A stretch of DNA of 64,000 nt from Cricetomys ansorgei. Its lineage: Eukaryota; Chordata; Mammalia; Rodentia; Nesomyidae. A model generated the notes under the pieces. It worked only from the letters and a program-made list of their open reading frames with translations, searched no databases and was not told the DNA's origin. The position numbers were made by a program, and so were the translations under genes. Positions 13,087 through 23,132 of this stretch are shown one piece after another. How positions within the stretch are numbered: position 1 is the first letter of the stretch; the number at the start of each line of letters is the position of its first letter. The stretch lies in contig JAMJFZ010001816.1 in assembly GCA_026225945.1 (NCBI GenBank), positions 2,735,501 to 2,799,500 on the forward strand, written 5' to 3'.

Positions 13087-13160
13087 CTCACTGTGTATCC
13101 CTAGCTGGCTTGAAACTTGGCTGGGTAGACGTAAACCAGGCTAGCCCTGAGTACTGTGAA
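13087..13160 (-). repeat. B1 SINE fragment
   Basis: A short minus-strand B1-like stretch with CTCACTGTGTATCCCTAGCT and ACCAGGCTAGCC, about 150 bp upstream of the exon 4 acceptor. It is truncated and diverged. Confidence 0.5.
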
Positions 13161-13244
13161 AGGCTTCAGCTTTTGGAGAACACACAGAATGCCCCTTTCT
13201 TGGGGATGATCGGACGTGGCACCCCCTGTGGAAGGGACTCCTGA

Positions 13245-13487
<243 letters not shown>

Positions 13488-13590
13488 GCCCGCGCCCGCC
13501 GCCCCGAGGCCTCGACGTCCGGACCCCGCCACCCTTCAGACCGCACACCTGACTTCACAGATAAAAAAGAAAAAAAAAAGGCATCAAAAG

Positions 13591-13598
13591 AACTGGAA
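13591..13598 (+). promoter_or_regulatory. Klf5: miR-145 seed match (8-mer) in Klf5 3' UTR
   Basis: AACTGGAA is complementary to miR-145 nucleotides 2-8 with an A opposite position 1, an 8-mer site, about 105 bases after the stop codon. KLF5 is an established miR-145 target in vascular smooth muscle, so this is likely the functional site; the sequence alone shows only the match. Confidence 0.75.
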
Positions 13599-13725
13599 AT
13601 GTATATTTTGTATATTCGATGAGGCCACAGGGAATACATTGTATTAATACCAAAGTGTTCTTGGTCATTTTGAGAAACCTGGAAGCTTGCTGTCACCATC
13701 ACTGCTGGCTCTAGTCCAGCAAACT

Positions 13726-13732
13726 TCATCTC
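13726..13732 (+). promoter_or_regulatory. Klf5: miR-143 seed match (7-mer) in Klf5 3' UTR
   Basis: TCATCTC is complementary to miR-143 nucleotides 2-8. miR-143 and miR-145 are transcribed together, so a site 130 bases from the miR-145 match is suggestive. A 7-mer occurs by chance fairly often. Confidence 0.45.
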
Positions 13733-14081
13733 CAGACAGGCAGCCCCATCTTATCTATCTCAGCACAGGGAACCGGTAGGGGTGCACGGGGAGCGTATGC
13801 TGTTTCTATCCAGAACTGCACACACAATCATTTGTGACAGTGTTTAGTATAAACAAGCCAGTTGGCAGGAACCCGGACAGATTGTCAAGATTTTACTTGA
13901 CATGGACTCGTTTTTTTTTTTCTCAAGATTAGATTTCCTTAGAGGAGGAGGTACATACACAGTGTACCTGGCAATTCACAAATAGCCATTGAACAAATGT
14001 GGTTTTTTTTGTTTGTTTTTGATTTTCTTTTTTTTTTTTTTTTTACATGAATGAGTTGCCTATATTTGCTATTCAAAATTT

Positions 14082-14089
14082 TGTAAATA
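14082..14089 (+). promoter_or_regulatory. Klf5: Pumilio response element 1 in Klf5 3' UTR
   Basis: TGTAAATA matches the PUM1/PUM2 consensus UGUANAUA exactly, in an AU-rich context. PUM binding normally promotes deadenylation or translational repression. Confidence 0.6.
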
Positions 14090-14771
14090 TGCAAATCAGC
14101 TTTATAGGTTTATTACAAGTTTTTAAGGATTGTTTGGGGGAATCATACTTCTTTTGAAAATAACTATGAATACATTTACAGTTAGAGTTTGTAGTAAGAT
14201 ACCTCTCAAAAAAAGTTACCAAATCCATTTCTTTGGGGAGGGGATAATTATTGAAATGAAAGTAAGATGCTAATTTCACACTGATTAAATAAGATTTGTT
14301 TATTTTAAATATAAAAAATTTTTTTATGTGACTTTAAACTGAAGAGCTTAAAGATACAATACACAGAAGTATCATGTTTAAGTGGGGAAGGACTGGGGCA
14401 GTGGTCACATGTCCTTATGGAACTTAGGGACTGTTTTCACTCGTGGAAGCTTTGAATTTCTGATGCAGTTTTTCATAGACTGGGATGTTTGCTCATGCAG
14501 TACTGTTAAATGACAATTTATATGGAGTTTTGCATGTAATATCCAGTGAGACACAGTAATTTTGTTGAAATTACAGTGCAGTGTAGTTAATCTGTTGTTA
14601 ATACTGACTCGGTGTCTGCCTTTAATATCAGTGATAATGTTGAAGCTTACCAATATGCAATATGATAGGAATGTGACATTGCTGTTAACCAAAGGGCAGA
14701 AATCCTAGAGCAAAATGCCAAAAGCGGTCTTAATTGAAATTTTAATTTTGTTTTTAAAATATTGTTTATCA

Positions 14772-14780
14772 TTATTTATT
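14772..14780 (+). promoter_or_regulatory. Klf5: AU-rich element nonamer in Klf5 3' UTR
   Basis: TTATTTATT is the classical ARE nonamer associated with rapid mRNA decay through TTP/AUF1-type proteins. It lies in an AT-rich stretch. Only one perfect nonamer was noticed, so strength is uncertain. Confidence 0.45.
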
Positions 14781-14875
14781 TTGTGGTAATATAGTAAGTT
14801 TTTTTTTTTTAGAAGAAGACAATTTTCATAACTTGATAAATTATAGTTTTGTTTGTTAGAAAAGTTGCTTCAATG

Positions 14876-14903
14876 TGTAAATAGGTGACAAATGGTGTAA
14901 ATA
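14876..14903 (+). promoter_or_regulatory. Klf5: Paired Pumilio response elements 2 and 3 in Klf5 3' UTR
   Basis: Two exact TGTAAATA motifs at 14876-14883 and 14896-14903, 20 bp start to start, about 210 bp upstream of the poly(A) signal. Close pairing near the 3' end is typical of effective PUM targets. Confidence 0.65.
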
Positions 14904-15111
14904 GTTTTGTAAGGCTTCAAGATGTTTATACGTGGACACACCTACATCAAAAGCATAAATCTGCTGCTGTTTTGCTTCTTTGTCCCTTATTTTTGTATTG
15001 TGGTCATTTCCTATGCAAATATTGGAGCAAACAGCTGTATAGTTGTAGAATTTTTTGAGAGAATGAGATGTTTATATATTAAACGACAATTTTTTTTTTT
15101 TTTTTTTGGAA

Positions 15112-15117
15112 AATAAA
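15112..15117 (+). promoter_or_regulatory. Klf5: Klf5 poly(A) signal
   Basis: Canonical AATAAA after a long T run, followed by a GT/T-rich stretch (about 15131-15150) that fits a downstream CstF element. Cleavage is expected near 15127-15135. I saw no other AATAAA in the 3' UTR; an ATTAAA lies at 15078-15083. Confidence 0.88.
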
Positions 15118-15361
15118 AGTGCCTAAAAGATTTATGTGTTGCCTTCTTTACCTTCTGTAGAAGATAGTGAGCATATTATAATCCTAAAACCAGCTGCTTA
15201 CGTGGGTACCATCAGGGCAGCTCCTAGACTCCGACTTACATCCCAGCCTCTCAGGCTGAATTCATGGACAGTTTGGGTGACATGTCTGAAATGAAAAAAC
15301 AAACCTTTGAACCAAACTTCCTTTGAGACAGGACTTATCTATAAAATGGAATCAGGACTGG

Positions 15362-15515
15362 GTTTCTATCAGCTGGTAGAGTGGACTGCCTACATAGCAT
15401 GCACACAGCCTTAGGTGCCAGCTACATCCCTGCATAAGCCAGGCAGTGGGGGTACACCCCTGTAACCCCAGCCCACATTGAGACAGGATCTGAAGTTCAA
15501 AGTTGCCCTTTGCCA
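15362..15515 (+). repeat. B4-type (ID-B1 composite) SINE
   Basis: An ID-like head (CAGCTGGTAGAGTGGACTGC) runs into a B1-like part (GCCAGGCAGTGGGGGTACAC, CCTGTAACCCCAGCCC). This head-to-tail arrangement is characteristic of rodent B4. It is about 230 bp downstream of the Klf5 poly(A) site. Confidence 0.65.
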
Positions 15516-15670
15516 AATGAAATTAAAAGTATGAAGGAGTAACTCAGTGCTTTTACCTTTCTGACCACCGCACACACCAAGCTAACCCTTTCAGCCCTTT
15601 CAGTTTGGAGGCACTTAAACTTTGAGTTTGTGAGATTATATTTTCAGAGACAAGAATTGGATATATTGGG

Positions 15671-15776
15671 TTTTTTTTGTTTTGAGATAGGGTCTCTGTC
15701 TCTGGCTGACCTTGAACTCACAGAGATCTGCCTCCCAGGTGCAGGGATTAAAGCTGTGTGCCACCACACCCTGCCA
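15671..15776 (-). repeat. B1 SINE
   Basis: Minus-strand B1 with poly-T start, GAGATAGGGTCTCTGTC, CTTGAACTCACAGAGATCTG and GTGTGCCACCACACCCTGCC. It is truncated in the middle (no CTGGCTGTCC block). Confidence 0.8.
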
Positions 15777-15784
15777 GGAATTGA

Positions 15785-15856
15785 AATTTTTAAGTTGTAA
15801 AATTTAAATTAATTCTTAAATTAATTTCAATTAAATTTTTAATTTAATTTTTAGGT
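15785..15856. repeat. AT-rich quasi-palindromic tract
   Basis: About 70 bp of nearly pure A/T built from repeats of TTAAATTAA, TTAATTT and AATTAAATTT, which can pair with each other. Low-complexity DNA between two SINE-rich parts. Confidence 0.7.
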
Positions 15857-16039
15857 TGCCTCGATTTTTGTTTCCAGTGCTGTGGCTCAATCCCACAGCA
15901 TTGTGCTACCTCCAGGTGCTGAGAGCTGGTCAACACTGGGTCCTTGAACAGACTCAGCATCAGCACCTGTGTCTTCTTGTATAATCACCAGTGTGAGCAC
16001 ATGGGACTTAGAGTAATGATATCAAATAGCTAATTGTAT

Positions 16040-16615
16040 AGTCACTCCATCTTTAAGAAGAGAACCCAGTGCTCTAACGTGTAGTTTGCAAGATTGACTT
16101 CCTCCTGTAAGGAAAGGAGGGTAAGGGGTGACTACAGTGGAGAGATCTGTGGACACCACCCTGGCCAGGTGACCAAGGTCTACACCAATGGTGATAATGT
16201 CATGGGACAGTGTGTCCCCCTCATGTGATCTGATGAAAAGAAAACTCGCCTCTGTGGTCTTAGAACGTATATACCCTGTGCTGTAAGAGGCAACAGACAG
16301 CACCTTGGCATCCTATTAAAAACTGTCAAAGCCAAAAAAACACTCTGAAGCTATTAGTTTGGCATGACAACCAAAAGGAACGGAGGAGAAGAAGCCTGAG
16401 TGAAGGGAGCTGGCCATTGGTGGCCGTGTATTTGACTCTGAAACTTGAAGGAGGAAGGAACGAAAGAAACTCACATGAAGGATGTAATTAGTGTGCCAAT
16501 GCTGGTTAGTCCATTGTGATAATTATATCGCGTTAATGTACATCTTATTTTTGTGTTACTGATTTATACTTTAGTAATGAGGAATATGGGGGTGGGGTTA
16601 CAGGGATTTTGTTAT
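16040..16615 (+). mobile_element. Ancient L1M-like 3' UTR relic
   Basis: The stretch resembles the 3' UTR of old mammalian L1M elements: ACTACAGTGGAGAGATCTGT, an ACCAGGTGACCAAGGTC-like motif near 16160, CTCTGTGGTCTTAGAACG, AAAACTGTCAAAGCC, and ATTGTGATAATTAT followed by TTAATGTACATCTTA. The order agrees with that family. It is strongly diverged and has no coding part. Confidence 0.5.
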
Positions 16616-16654
16616 CATGGTTATAATTATTTTTGGAAAGGGGAGTGGTTATAG

Positions 16655-16745
16655 AGTTTCACCTTGTAGCTCAGGTTGGCTTAGAGCTTGCTGTGTATGC
16701 CGATTTGGCCTTGAACTCATGATCTTTCCACCGTGCCTGGCTAAA
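16655..16745 (-). repeat. B1 SINE fragment
   Basis: Minus-strand B1-like sequence with TTGTAGCTCAGGTTGGC, GGCCTTGAACTCATGATC and CCACCGTGCCTGGCTA. Diverged and incomplete. Confidence 0.65.
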
Positions 16746-17047
16746 CAAAAACATATAAGATGCTCATTTTTTAAGAAAGTGAAGACAAAAAGCACTCTAA
16801 TTAGTAAGTCACTGTAAATGGTGGTGCTGGGGTGCCCGGTGTGCCCAGATTTTAAAGTGGGAATTGCAGTTAGGGGGTTTGGTCCTAGATGTTTTGTTTC
16901 TGCCCACTCTTTCCAGCCTTACAAGTAGCTCGTAGCTCAATAACAGCTTGTTCCCTATTGGTTTCTCATTCTTCTGTGGGGGGGGGGGAGGATAATTTAT
17001 CTGTCTTAAATTTACTTGTGCAGATCAAAATGAGAAAAGCTACAGCC

Positions 17048-17255
17048 TTCTTTTTTTTCCTAACATGATCTCTAGCCCAGGTTTCCCTTGCACTTGCCAC
17101 AAAGTAGAAGATGACTTTGGATTCTGCTACCTCCAACCCTGAGTTCTGGGATAACTGGCAACCCACCTGTTAAAAGGTGCTGGATCAAACCCAGGCCTCG
17201 ACCATTCTAAGAAAGCATTAGACCAACGGAGATACAGTCCTGGCCACAGACTTCT
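17048..17255 (-). repeat. B4-type (B1 plus ID) SINE, minus strand
   Basis: A minus-strand B1-like segment (TGATCTCTAGCCCAGG, CTACCTCCAACCCTGAG) is followed by a reverse ID head (GGATCAAACCCAGGCCTC through AGACCAACGGAGATACAG). The order is that of a B4 composite read from its 3' end. Confidence 0.6.
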
Positions 17256-18660
17256 TGGAGCAAAGAAATGGGTATTTAGTTGTAATATATAATTGTATGA
17301 ATTAGCCACCACCTTGCAGCTACAGACCTTCACTATTGATTTGATTCCCAGACCGAACTGGCATTGAAGTCCCTAACACTTTGATACAACTTAACCCCGG
17401 ATGACAAAAGCTGTTTCCACTTCTTCCGGACGCTTAGCTGTTTCTCTCTTCTCTTCATAGTCTCCTCCTGAACAGATCCTGATCGCCCTGCCTCCGTGTC
17501 CTCAGTGCTAAAATTTCATGTGTTGCCTCCACACTGGCCCTTCCTGTTTGGCTAGCTACGTGTTTGAATTCTTGCCTGTCATTATTGGCCGCAGTCCTGT
17601 TGTATTTAGAGACAGATGACATTTTAACATTTGAGTAATTATTCCAGTGTTGATTGGTAGTCTTTCTTGAATGCTTTTCTTCAGATTGTCAATTCCTTGG
17701 CTGAGACCATTACCACCTTCACTGGGAGAATTTACCCATTCTTGTATTGCTGCTGCTATTGGTTAATAAGGGACGTTTTAAATCATAATTACATTCTGGT
17801 GCTGTGTGAATTGACTTAAGCCACTGTAGCAACTGAGTAGCTCTGTGGCTCTTTGTGCTCTGTTGCTGATGTAGTCTTGGTGTTGGGTTTTTGATAAGGT
17901 AGATGAACGTGAAACGACAACTGTAAATGCAAGCAACCACGTAATGGCCTGTGGATTTTTAAACATTATTAGTCTTCAAGGGAAATATAATTTGCAAAAG
18001 ACAACTTGCTTAACGCCTTTTCAAAGCTACTAGGAATTTAATTGCCGGTCACTGTTGGGTCCCCTAAATGATTATCTGCGCTCCAACCTATCCCGGTGTT
18101 CCTTTGTAAACAAGGCAGAGTAGTTTGACATGACTTGAACCGCACATTAGGTTCCAGTTGGCCAGGACGCAGCTATGTGACTTGATTTCATACCTATGCA
18201 CCTCTGAGTTTTAACTGTCTGTGGATCATTTTCCCTCCCCTTGACGCAAAGTTGGATTATGTTATCTCCTCTGATCATTGCATTCTTCCCTCTCAGTTTA
18301 TAAGAAAACCACCACGTTATTGCCTCCATTAGAAACTCTGTTGATAAGCAGTCCCTGCCTGCCTGTACCAAAACGGTTTACTCCGGCTGGGGCATGTTTC
18401 CTACCCCTAGCTAAGTCCACCAGAGCTTTTTGGATTAAATCGGGAGCCATACCTCAATGAGGGCTTTTCTTTTCCATTCCTTAGTCTGTTCTCTACATTG
18501 AAGTCAACCAGATTCCATCTTCGGGGAGGTTCAGTGCTCCAGTGCAAAACTAATCAATGGGTAACATGTTTCTCCATTCCTTTCAATTATTCAGGGCAAT
18601 AGATAACAAACATTGGAATTTATTTAGTAAGCATTTTAAGAGGGAGTATTCAGAAAAAGT
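17256..18660. other. Unique intergenic sequence
   Basis: 1.4 kb without a SINE or LINE I can name and without a convincing reading frame. Nothing here supports a gene. Confidence 0.6.
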
Positions 18661-18802
18661 CCTGGCGCTGGTGGCGCATGCCTTTAATTCCACTACTCAG
18701 GAGGCAGAGGCAGGCAGATCTCTGAGTTCGAGGCCAGCCTGGACTACAAAGCCAGTTCCCAGGACAGCCAGGGCTACCTAGAGAAACTCTTGTCTTGAAA
18801 TC
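18661..18802 (+). repeat. B1 SINE, near full length
   Basis: CTGGCGCTGGTGGCGCATGC start, GGAGGCAGAGGCAGGCAGAT, GAGGCCAGCCTGGACTAC, CCAGGACAGCCAGGGCTACC and an end at CTTGTCTTGAAA. It carries the Pol III box A/box B region. A second, poorer B1/B2 patchwork follows to about 19078. Confidence 0.9.
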
Positions 18803-19124
18803 ACCCCTCTCCCCAACAAAAAAGTCTGTACACGTTGGTGCATGCCTGTGATCCGAGCAAGAAAAACTTGTTGGAGTTGGTTTTCTCCTATCATATCCGA
18901 GTCCATTCTGTCCTGCTGTAGTAAGTTCTGGAGACTGAACTCAGGTTATCAGGCTTGGCACCAAGTACATTTCTTACTCATTTCATTGGTGCCAATTCCC
19001 ACATATTTGAGGCCAACCTGTTCTATTAGGGAGTTTCATGCTAGTTGGGCATACTAGTGAACCTTGTTTCAAAAAACAATGGAAGAGGTTGTGGGAAAAG
19101 AAAGAAAGAAAAAAGAAAAAGAGA

Positions 19125-19240
19125 AGAAGGCTGGTTAGGCTCAGCAGGTAAAAATCACTTGTGTGAGTCAGACCACATGAGATTGATCCCCGAGAACCCA
19201 AAGTAGAAGCAAAGACTGATCCAGAAAGTTCTCCTCTGAC

Positions 19241-19283
<43 letters not shown>
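19125..19283 (+). repeat. B3 SINE with (CA)n tail
   Basis: B2-superfamily B3: GGTTAGGCTCAGCAGGTAAA head, a GAGATTGATCCCCGAGAACC box B region, a TCCTCTGACC block, then (CA)n at 19244-19280. The dinucleotide run is the normal 3' tail of B3 elements. Confidence 0.8.
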
Positions 19284-19284
<1 letters not shown>

Positions 19285-20048
19285 TAACGTGCAAAATAGT
19301 AACAAGTATAAAATATTTTTTAAAAGCCTTTATTGATGGTGTCAGGTATGAGAAAGCTATAACTATGCAGAAAGCAGAAAATACAAAAGACAGAATTATT
19401 GTAGACACTATAATAGCTTAAGTAAAAAAGAACATAAAGTCACATGTTTAAGAAGGCTCTGAAGAGGACAATAATTCCAAAACAGAGAAGTTTTTTGGGT
19501 ATTTTTCACAAACCAGTGTTAAATAGATGTGCATCAGTGTGGGATTTTTCAAATCGGGGAACCAAGCAGCTTCTCCATGTCCTAGAAAGTGAGAAACAGT
19601 TTCCTGTAAAAGGAGAGACACTAGAACAGAGAGAACTGAGGAAATACCGATATTATTCTGAAGAAAGATAGTTAAAACTGACTGAGCCACCTTCCTAGTC
19701 TTACAGATCTTTAATTAAATCTCCAAATCTTAACCTATTGTCAAAATCAGAGGTCAGTCAAAAAATTAATAAAAATGTTATACACACACAAACATTAAAA
19801 ATCAGAGGTTAGAAAATTTTCTGTAAAAACAAATTGTAAATAGATTAATATATTGTGCTTTGTGGGTCACAGAGTTTCTGTCATGTATTATGTCTGTTTG
19901 TTTCCAGTGCACACATAAATATTAATAAATGATTGTAACTTTTTAAAAAGGTAGATAGCATTTAAGGGATACCACTAAAGGTTGACCTCTGTCCTCTCCA
20001 CATACATTTGTCCACTTGTATGTATGCACATGCACACACAAAAACAGA
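19284..20048. other. AT-rich intergenic sequence
   Basis: No gene and no clear repeat beyond short A/T-rich runs and a (CA) stretch near 19783-19791. Short open frames here lack any recognisable domain. Confidence 0.55.
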
Positions 20049-20235
20049 AGCCCAGCAGTGGTGGCTCACACCTTTAATCCCAACAGTGCAGAGGCAGCGG
20101 CAGGTGGATCTCTGAGTGTGAGGCCAATCTGGTCTACAGAGCAAGCTCAGGTGGATCTCTGAGTGTGAGGCCAGCCTGGTCTATAGAGCAAGCTCCAGGA
20201 CAGCCAGAGTTACACAGGGAAACCATGTCTCAAAA
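20049..20235 (+). repeat. B1 SINE with internal 47-bp tandem duplication
   Basis: An otherwise ordinary plus-strand B1 (GTGGTGGCTCACACCTTTAA start, TGTCTCAAAAACCC end) is about 47 bp longer than usual because 20101-20147 is repeated directly at 20148-20194, with 44 of 47 positions identical by my alignment. The duplicated unit covers the GGTGGATCTCTGAGTG to AGAGCAAGCT region. A purine-rich microsatellite follows its A tail. Confidence 0.9.
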
Positions 20236-20345
20236 ACCCAAAAGGAAGAAAGGAGGAGGAAGAGGAAGAGGTAGAAGAGGAGGAGGGGGAAAAGAGGAAA
20301 AGGAGGAGGAGGAGGAGGAGGAGGAGGAGGAGGAGGAGAAGAAAT
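20236..20345 (+). repeat. (GGA)n / purine-only tract
   Basis: About 105 bp of purine-only strand (GAAGAAAGGAGG, AGGAAGAGG and a (GGA)n core at about 20302-20337), directly after the B1 A tail. Homopurine mirror-like tracts of this kind can form triplex DNA. The open frame across it, rich in Glu and Lys, is a composition artefact. Confidence 0.9.
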
Positions 20346-20351
20346 GAAAGT

Positions 20352-20398
20352 AGCCTTCTGCCTCTACCTCCCAAGTGCTGAGATTACAGGCATGCACC
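20352..20398 (-). repeat. B1 SINE fragment
   Basis: A short minus-strand B1 end: CCTTCTGCCTCTACCTCCCA, GTGCTGAGATTACAGGCATG and CACCACC. The rest of the element is missing. Confidence 0.75.
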
Positions 20399-20973
20399 AC
20401 CTGCTGAGGATGCATCCTGGGTAAGCATCCTACCAACTGAGCTACATGTATACCTACTAGAGTAGTTACATAATGGTAGCATGGTTGGGAATTCACTCAG
20501 GATATCTTCAATTCTCTTCGCCTTTTGGTTGCGGTGAAAACATCTACCAAATGAGTTTTTGCTTTTTGTTTCTTGTTTTTAATAAAACTGAAAGAACCAG
20601 TGGAACATTGAAGACGATCTCCTGATGAGATTTCGAATTATTTCTTTGTTGAAAATGCGAAGATTTCTGTGCTGACATTGTGACAGCTTTGAAATCAGTG
20701 GCAAGGTAAATAATCTTTTGACCAAAAATGAAATGAATGTTTTGTTCTGAGTTTCTTTTTTAAAAGCACTTATGATCCCAGGATGGTATCAGATAAGTTG
20801 AGTCCGAAGGAGTAAACATTAAAAATAATGCAAGTTAATCCAGCTCTTTGTGGATAATAATAAGAAACTGTGAAGAGTTAGCTTTAAATAGTCAAACCTT
20901 TTTGGTATTTTATGAAGAATGTTTTCCTCTAAGGAATTAGAGATATTTTAGCAATGCTATCTTTTTTTTTTTT

Positions 20974-21147
20974 AATTTATGCACATTGATGTTTTGCTCA
21001 TATGTATGTCTGTGTGACAGTGTCAGGTCCCCTGAAACAGGAATTACAGACAGTTATGAACTGTCATCTGGGTGCTGGGGATTGAACCCAGGTCCTCTGG
21101 AAGAGCAGTCAGTACTCTTAACCACTGAGCCATCGCTCCAGCCCCAT
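20974..21147 (-). repeat. B2 SINE
   Basis: Read on the minus strand it starts GGGCTGGAGCGATGGCTCAG, continues with GGTTAAGAGTACTGACTGCT, CTTCCAGAGGACCTGGGTTC and CAATCCCCAGCACCC. Box A and box B are intact in appearance. This is a clear B2 of the tRNA-Lys-derived rodent family. Confidence 0.92.
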
Positions 21148-21504
21148 AGTGATGCTATCTTTTTCTGTTAACTTCTTTAGAATTTCTGAGTGTCTAAAGC
21201 AAAAGATGACCATATCATTTGTAGGGGTCTCTAAGCACAGCCATAAGCAAGGAGATGGTGGCTGTGGCTGCAGGCTTTACACAGTATACAAGAAGCAGAA
21301 CATAGAGACTGGATATGGTTGAAATGTGAAGTACAATCTTGTCACTTTGATAGTGACAGCCAATGCATTGGGAAAACTGAGCAGTTTTTCAAATCCGACA
21401 ATAGTGTGTGCTCTGATATCCACCTAGGCATTTAACACACATTCCTGCCTTCCCATAATCCTGCAACGTGATTATGAGGATGAAGGTGGTGGTGGTGACG
21501 TTTT

Positions 21505-21617
21505 ACATTTTAGAAAGGGTCTCACTATACACCTCAGGCTAGTCTTGAACTTGCCATCCTCTTGCCGTGGCCTCTGGAATGCTGCTGTTACAAATACACC
21601 CCACCACACCTGACTAG
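21505..21617 (-). repeat. B1 SINE, diverged
   Basis: Minus-strand B1-like block with AAAGGGTCTCACTATACACC, CAGGCTAGTCTTGAACTTGC and CACCCCACCACACCTGAC. Incomplete. Confidence 0.65.
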
Positions 21618-21834
21618 AATGTGCTGTGTTTTCCTTTTCCATTTTCACGTGTGTTTGTGTGTTCTGTGTGAGTACGTGCATGCATGCATGTCTCGTATGT
21701 ATATGGGTGCAGATGTGTAAGGGTTCATTTGCACATGTGTTCGTATGCCAGTGGCTGGGTCTCAAAGCAACGAGGGACAAAGTCTCAGTATCTGTGGCTC
21801 CGCCCAGCACTCTTCATCCCCACCCCCTACTCTA

Positions 21835-22160
21835 AACCTCTCCAACCAATTGGCTGGGCTTGTGCTTCCCTTTCCCTAGCTTCTCTTCCCTATATAACTC
21901 AGCCATTTTGGTTTCCTGGTCTCTTGGCTCCTGGCTGGCTCTGCTCCTGGGTATCTTTTGGTCTACTTGCTCTCATTCCCTTTTCTCTTGCTCTCCTCCA
22001 ACCCTGTCATTTCATGGCCCAGTTCAGTGTGCTGGCCATGTTCAGACTGGACTCTTCCGGATGCCTGTGACTGTTTCCTCCCTCATATCTACATTAAAAC
22101 CTTCTTCCCAACCACACCGTGGAACAGTCGTGCCCTCGTTTTTCATTCTCTAGTCTCGAT
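21835..22160 (+). mobile_element. LTR-like ERV fragment (LTR copy A)
   Basis: The segment has LTR architecture on the plus strand: CCAAT at 21846-21850, TATATAA at 21891-21897, a C/T-rich leader, and an ATTAAA poly(A) signal at 22093-22098 followed by a T/G-rich stretch. It shares order and motifs (ATGGCCCAG, GACTGGACTCTTCCGG) with the segment at 55970-56250. No internal retroviral gene adjoins it, so it would be a solo or truncated LTR. The family name and ends are not certain. Confidence 0.55.
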
Positions 22161-22224
22161 TGTCAGCTTGCTGTAAGGATTGTTAGGCTGCAATTAGAGG
22201 TGGTTGCTATGCCTACCAAGCATT

Positions 22225-22307
22225 TGCATGAGCTCTAGAGGGTCTGAACTCCAGTCCTCGCACTTGTGTGGGGAAGCCTTCTTACCACTGAGCCAGCTCC
22301 CCAGCCC
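22225..22307 (-). repeat. B2/B3 SINE head fragment
   Basis: On the minus strand it begins GGGCTGGGGAGCTGGCTCAG and reads GGTAAGAAGGCTTCCCC, the head of a B2-superfamily SINE, followed by a diverged box B. Confidence 0.7.
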
Positions 22308-22412
22308 AATGTGCTTATTATTGTACTAATTTGATAGAGGAAGAAAATAATAACCAGGAAGTTAAAGTGATTTGTCTTTCCTAGTGGAAACCTAGTGACA
22401 GAAAGCCAAACA

Positions 22413-22560
22413 TTCCAGCCAGGTGTGGTGGCGCATGCCTAGAATCCCAGAACTTGGGAGGCAGAGGCGGATCTTTGAGCCTGGCCTACAGAGTGAGTTG
22501 CAGGACAGCCAGGGCTACACAGAGAAACCTTGTCTTGAGAAACAAAAAACAAAAAAATAA
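22413..22560 (+). repeat. B1 SINE with A-rich tail
   Basis: AGCCAGGTGTGGTGGCGCAT start, AGAACTTGGGAGGCAGAGGC, a short deletion before GGCCTACAGAGTGAG, CAGGACAGCCAGGGCTACAC and a CTTGTCTTGAGAAAC end with an A-rich tail. Confidence 0.88.
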
Positions 22561-23132
22561 AGAAAGCCAAGTGTTCCAACTTCAGCTCCACAAGCCACAC
22601 GGTTGACGTGTGTGGGAGACCCCCTATCTTTGTAGGGCATCCCAACAGAACTCAGAAGCAAAGGAGGCTGGACCCAAGACAACTCTCAGTTCTTGAGCAG
22701 CCCCCCACACCCACCCCGGCTCCCTTTGTGTTCAACAAACCCTGGCCAACCTACAGAAGTCAGGCCAGGAGATGATGGCAAATGGACTCATCTGCTTGCA
22801 GAAGGAGCTGCAGACTCTAGCTGTCTCTAGAGGACCCACAGGGGAGCTGTCAAGCAGAGGGACAGAATTCTGAGCTGGGGGAGGCCATCTGCCACCAACT
22901 GGAAAAATCTCCATGCAACAGAATGACAGGTATGTTTCATATGCTCATACACCTCGTGGAGAGAAAGCACAAAGGAAGGGGAATGGAGAAATGGGCCCAG
23001 GCCTTTGATCTGCTCTACAGGCCACAGGCCCTCCCCTACCTGAGACTTCCTGGGGCCGGAAGTGGTTTGTCAGCACTCCTGGGCTCTGAGTCATCACCAT
23101 TGTTGGCATAGCGATCCCTCAGATTTCTAAGC

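Larger units (their letters stand above)
13488..15130 (+). other. Klf5: Klf5 3' UTR
   Basis: About 1.64 kb from the stop codon to the cleavage region downstream of the AATAAA at 15112-15117. The first 60 bp are GC-rich; the rest is AT-rich with long poly-T runs (13911-13920, 14030-14044, 15091-15107). No SINE is inserted. It carries a miR-145 8-mer match, a miR-143 7-mer match, three exact Pumilio motifs and an AU-rich nonamer, each listed separately. The exact 3' end is inferred from the signal, not observed. Confidence 0.9.

Noticed and set aside
20165..20496. Glu/Lys-rich and Ser-rich open frames over the (GGA)n tract
   Set aside because: Composition artefact of a purine microsatellite within a B1.
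22225..22307. tRNA gene candidates in SINE heads (also 8918, 12455, 48146, 52255)
   Set aside because: They have box A/box B-like text but belong to ID/B2 SINEs and lack a complete cloverleaf.
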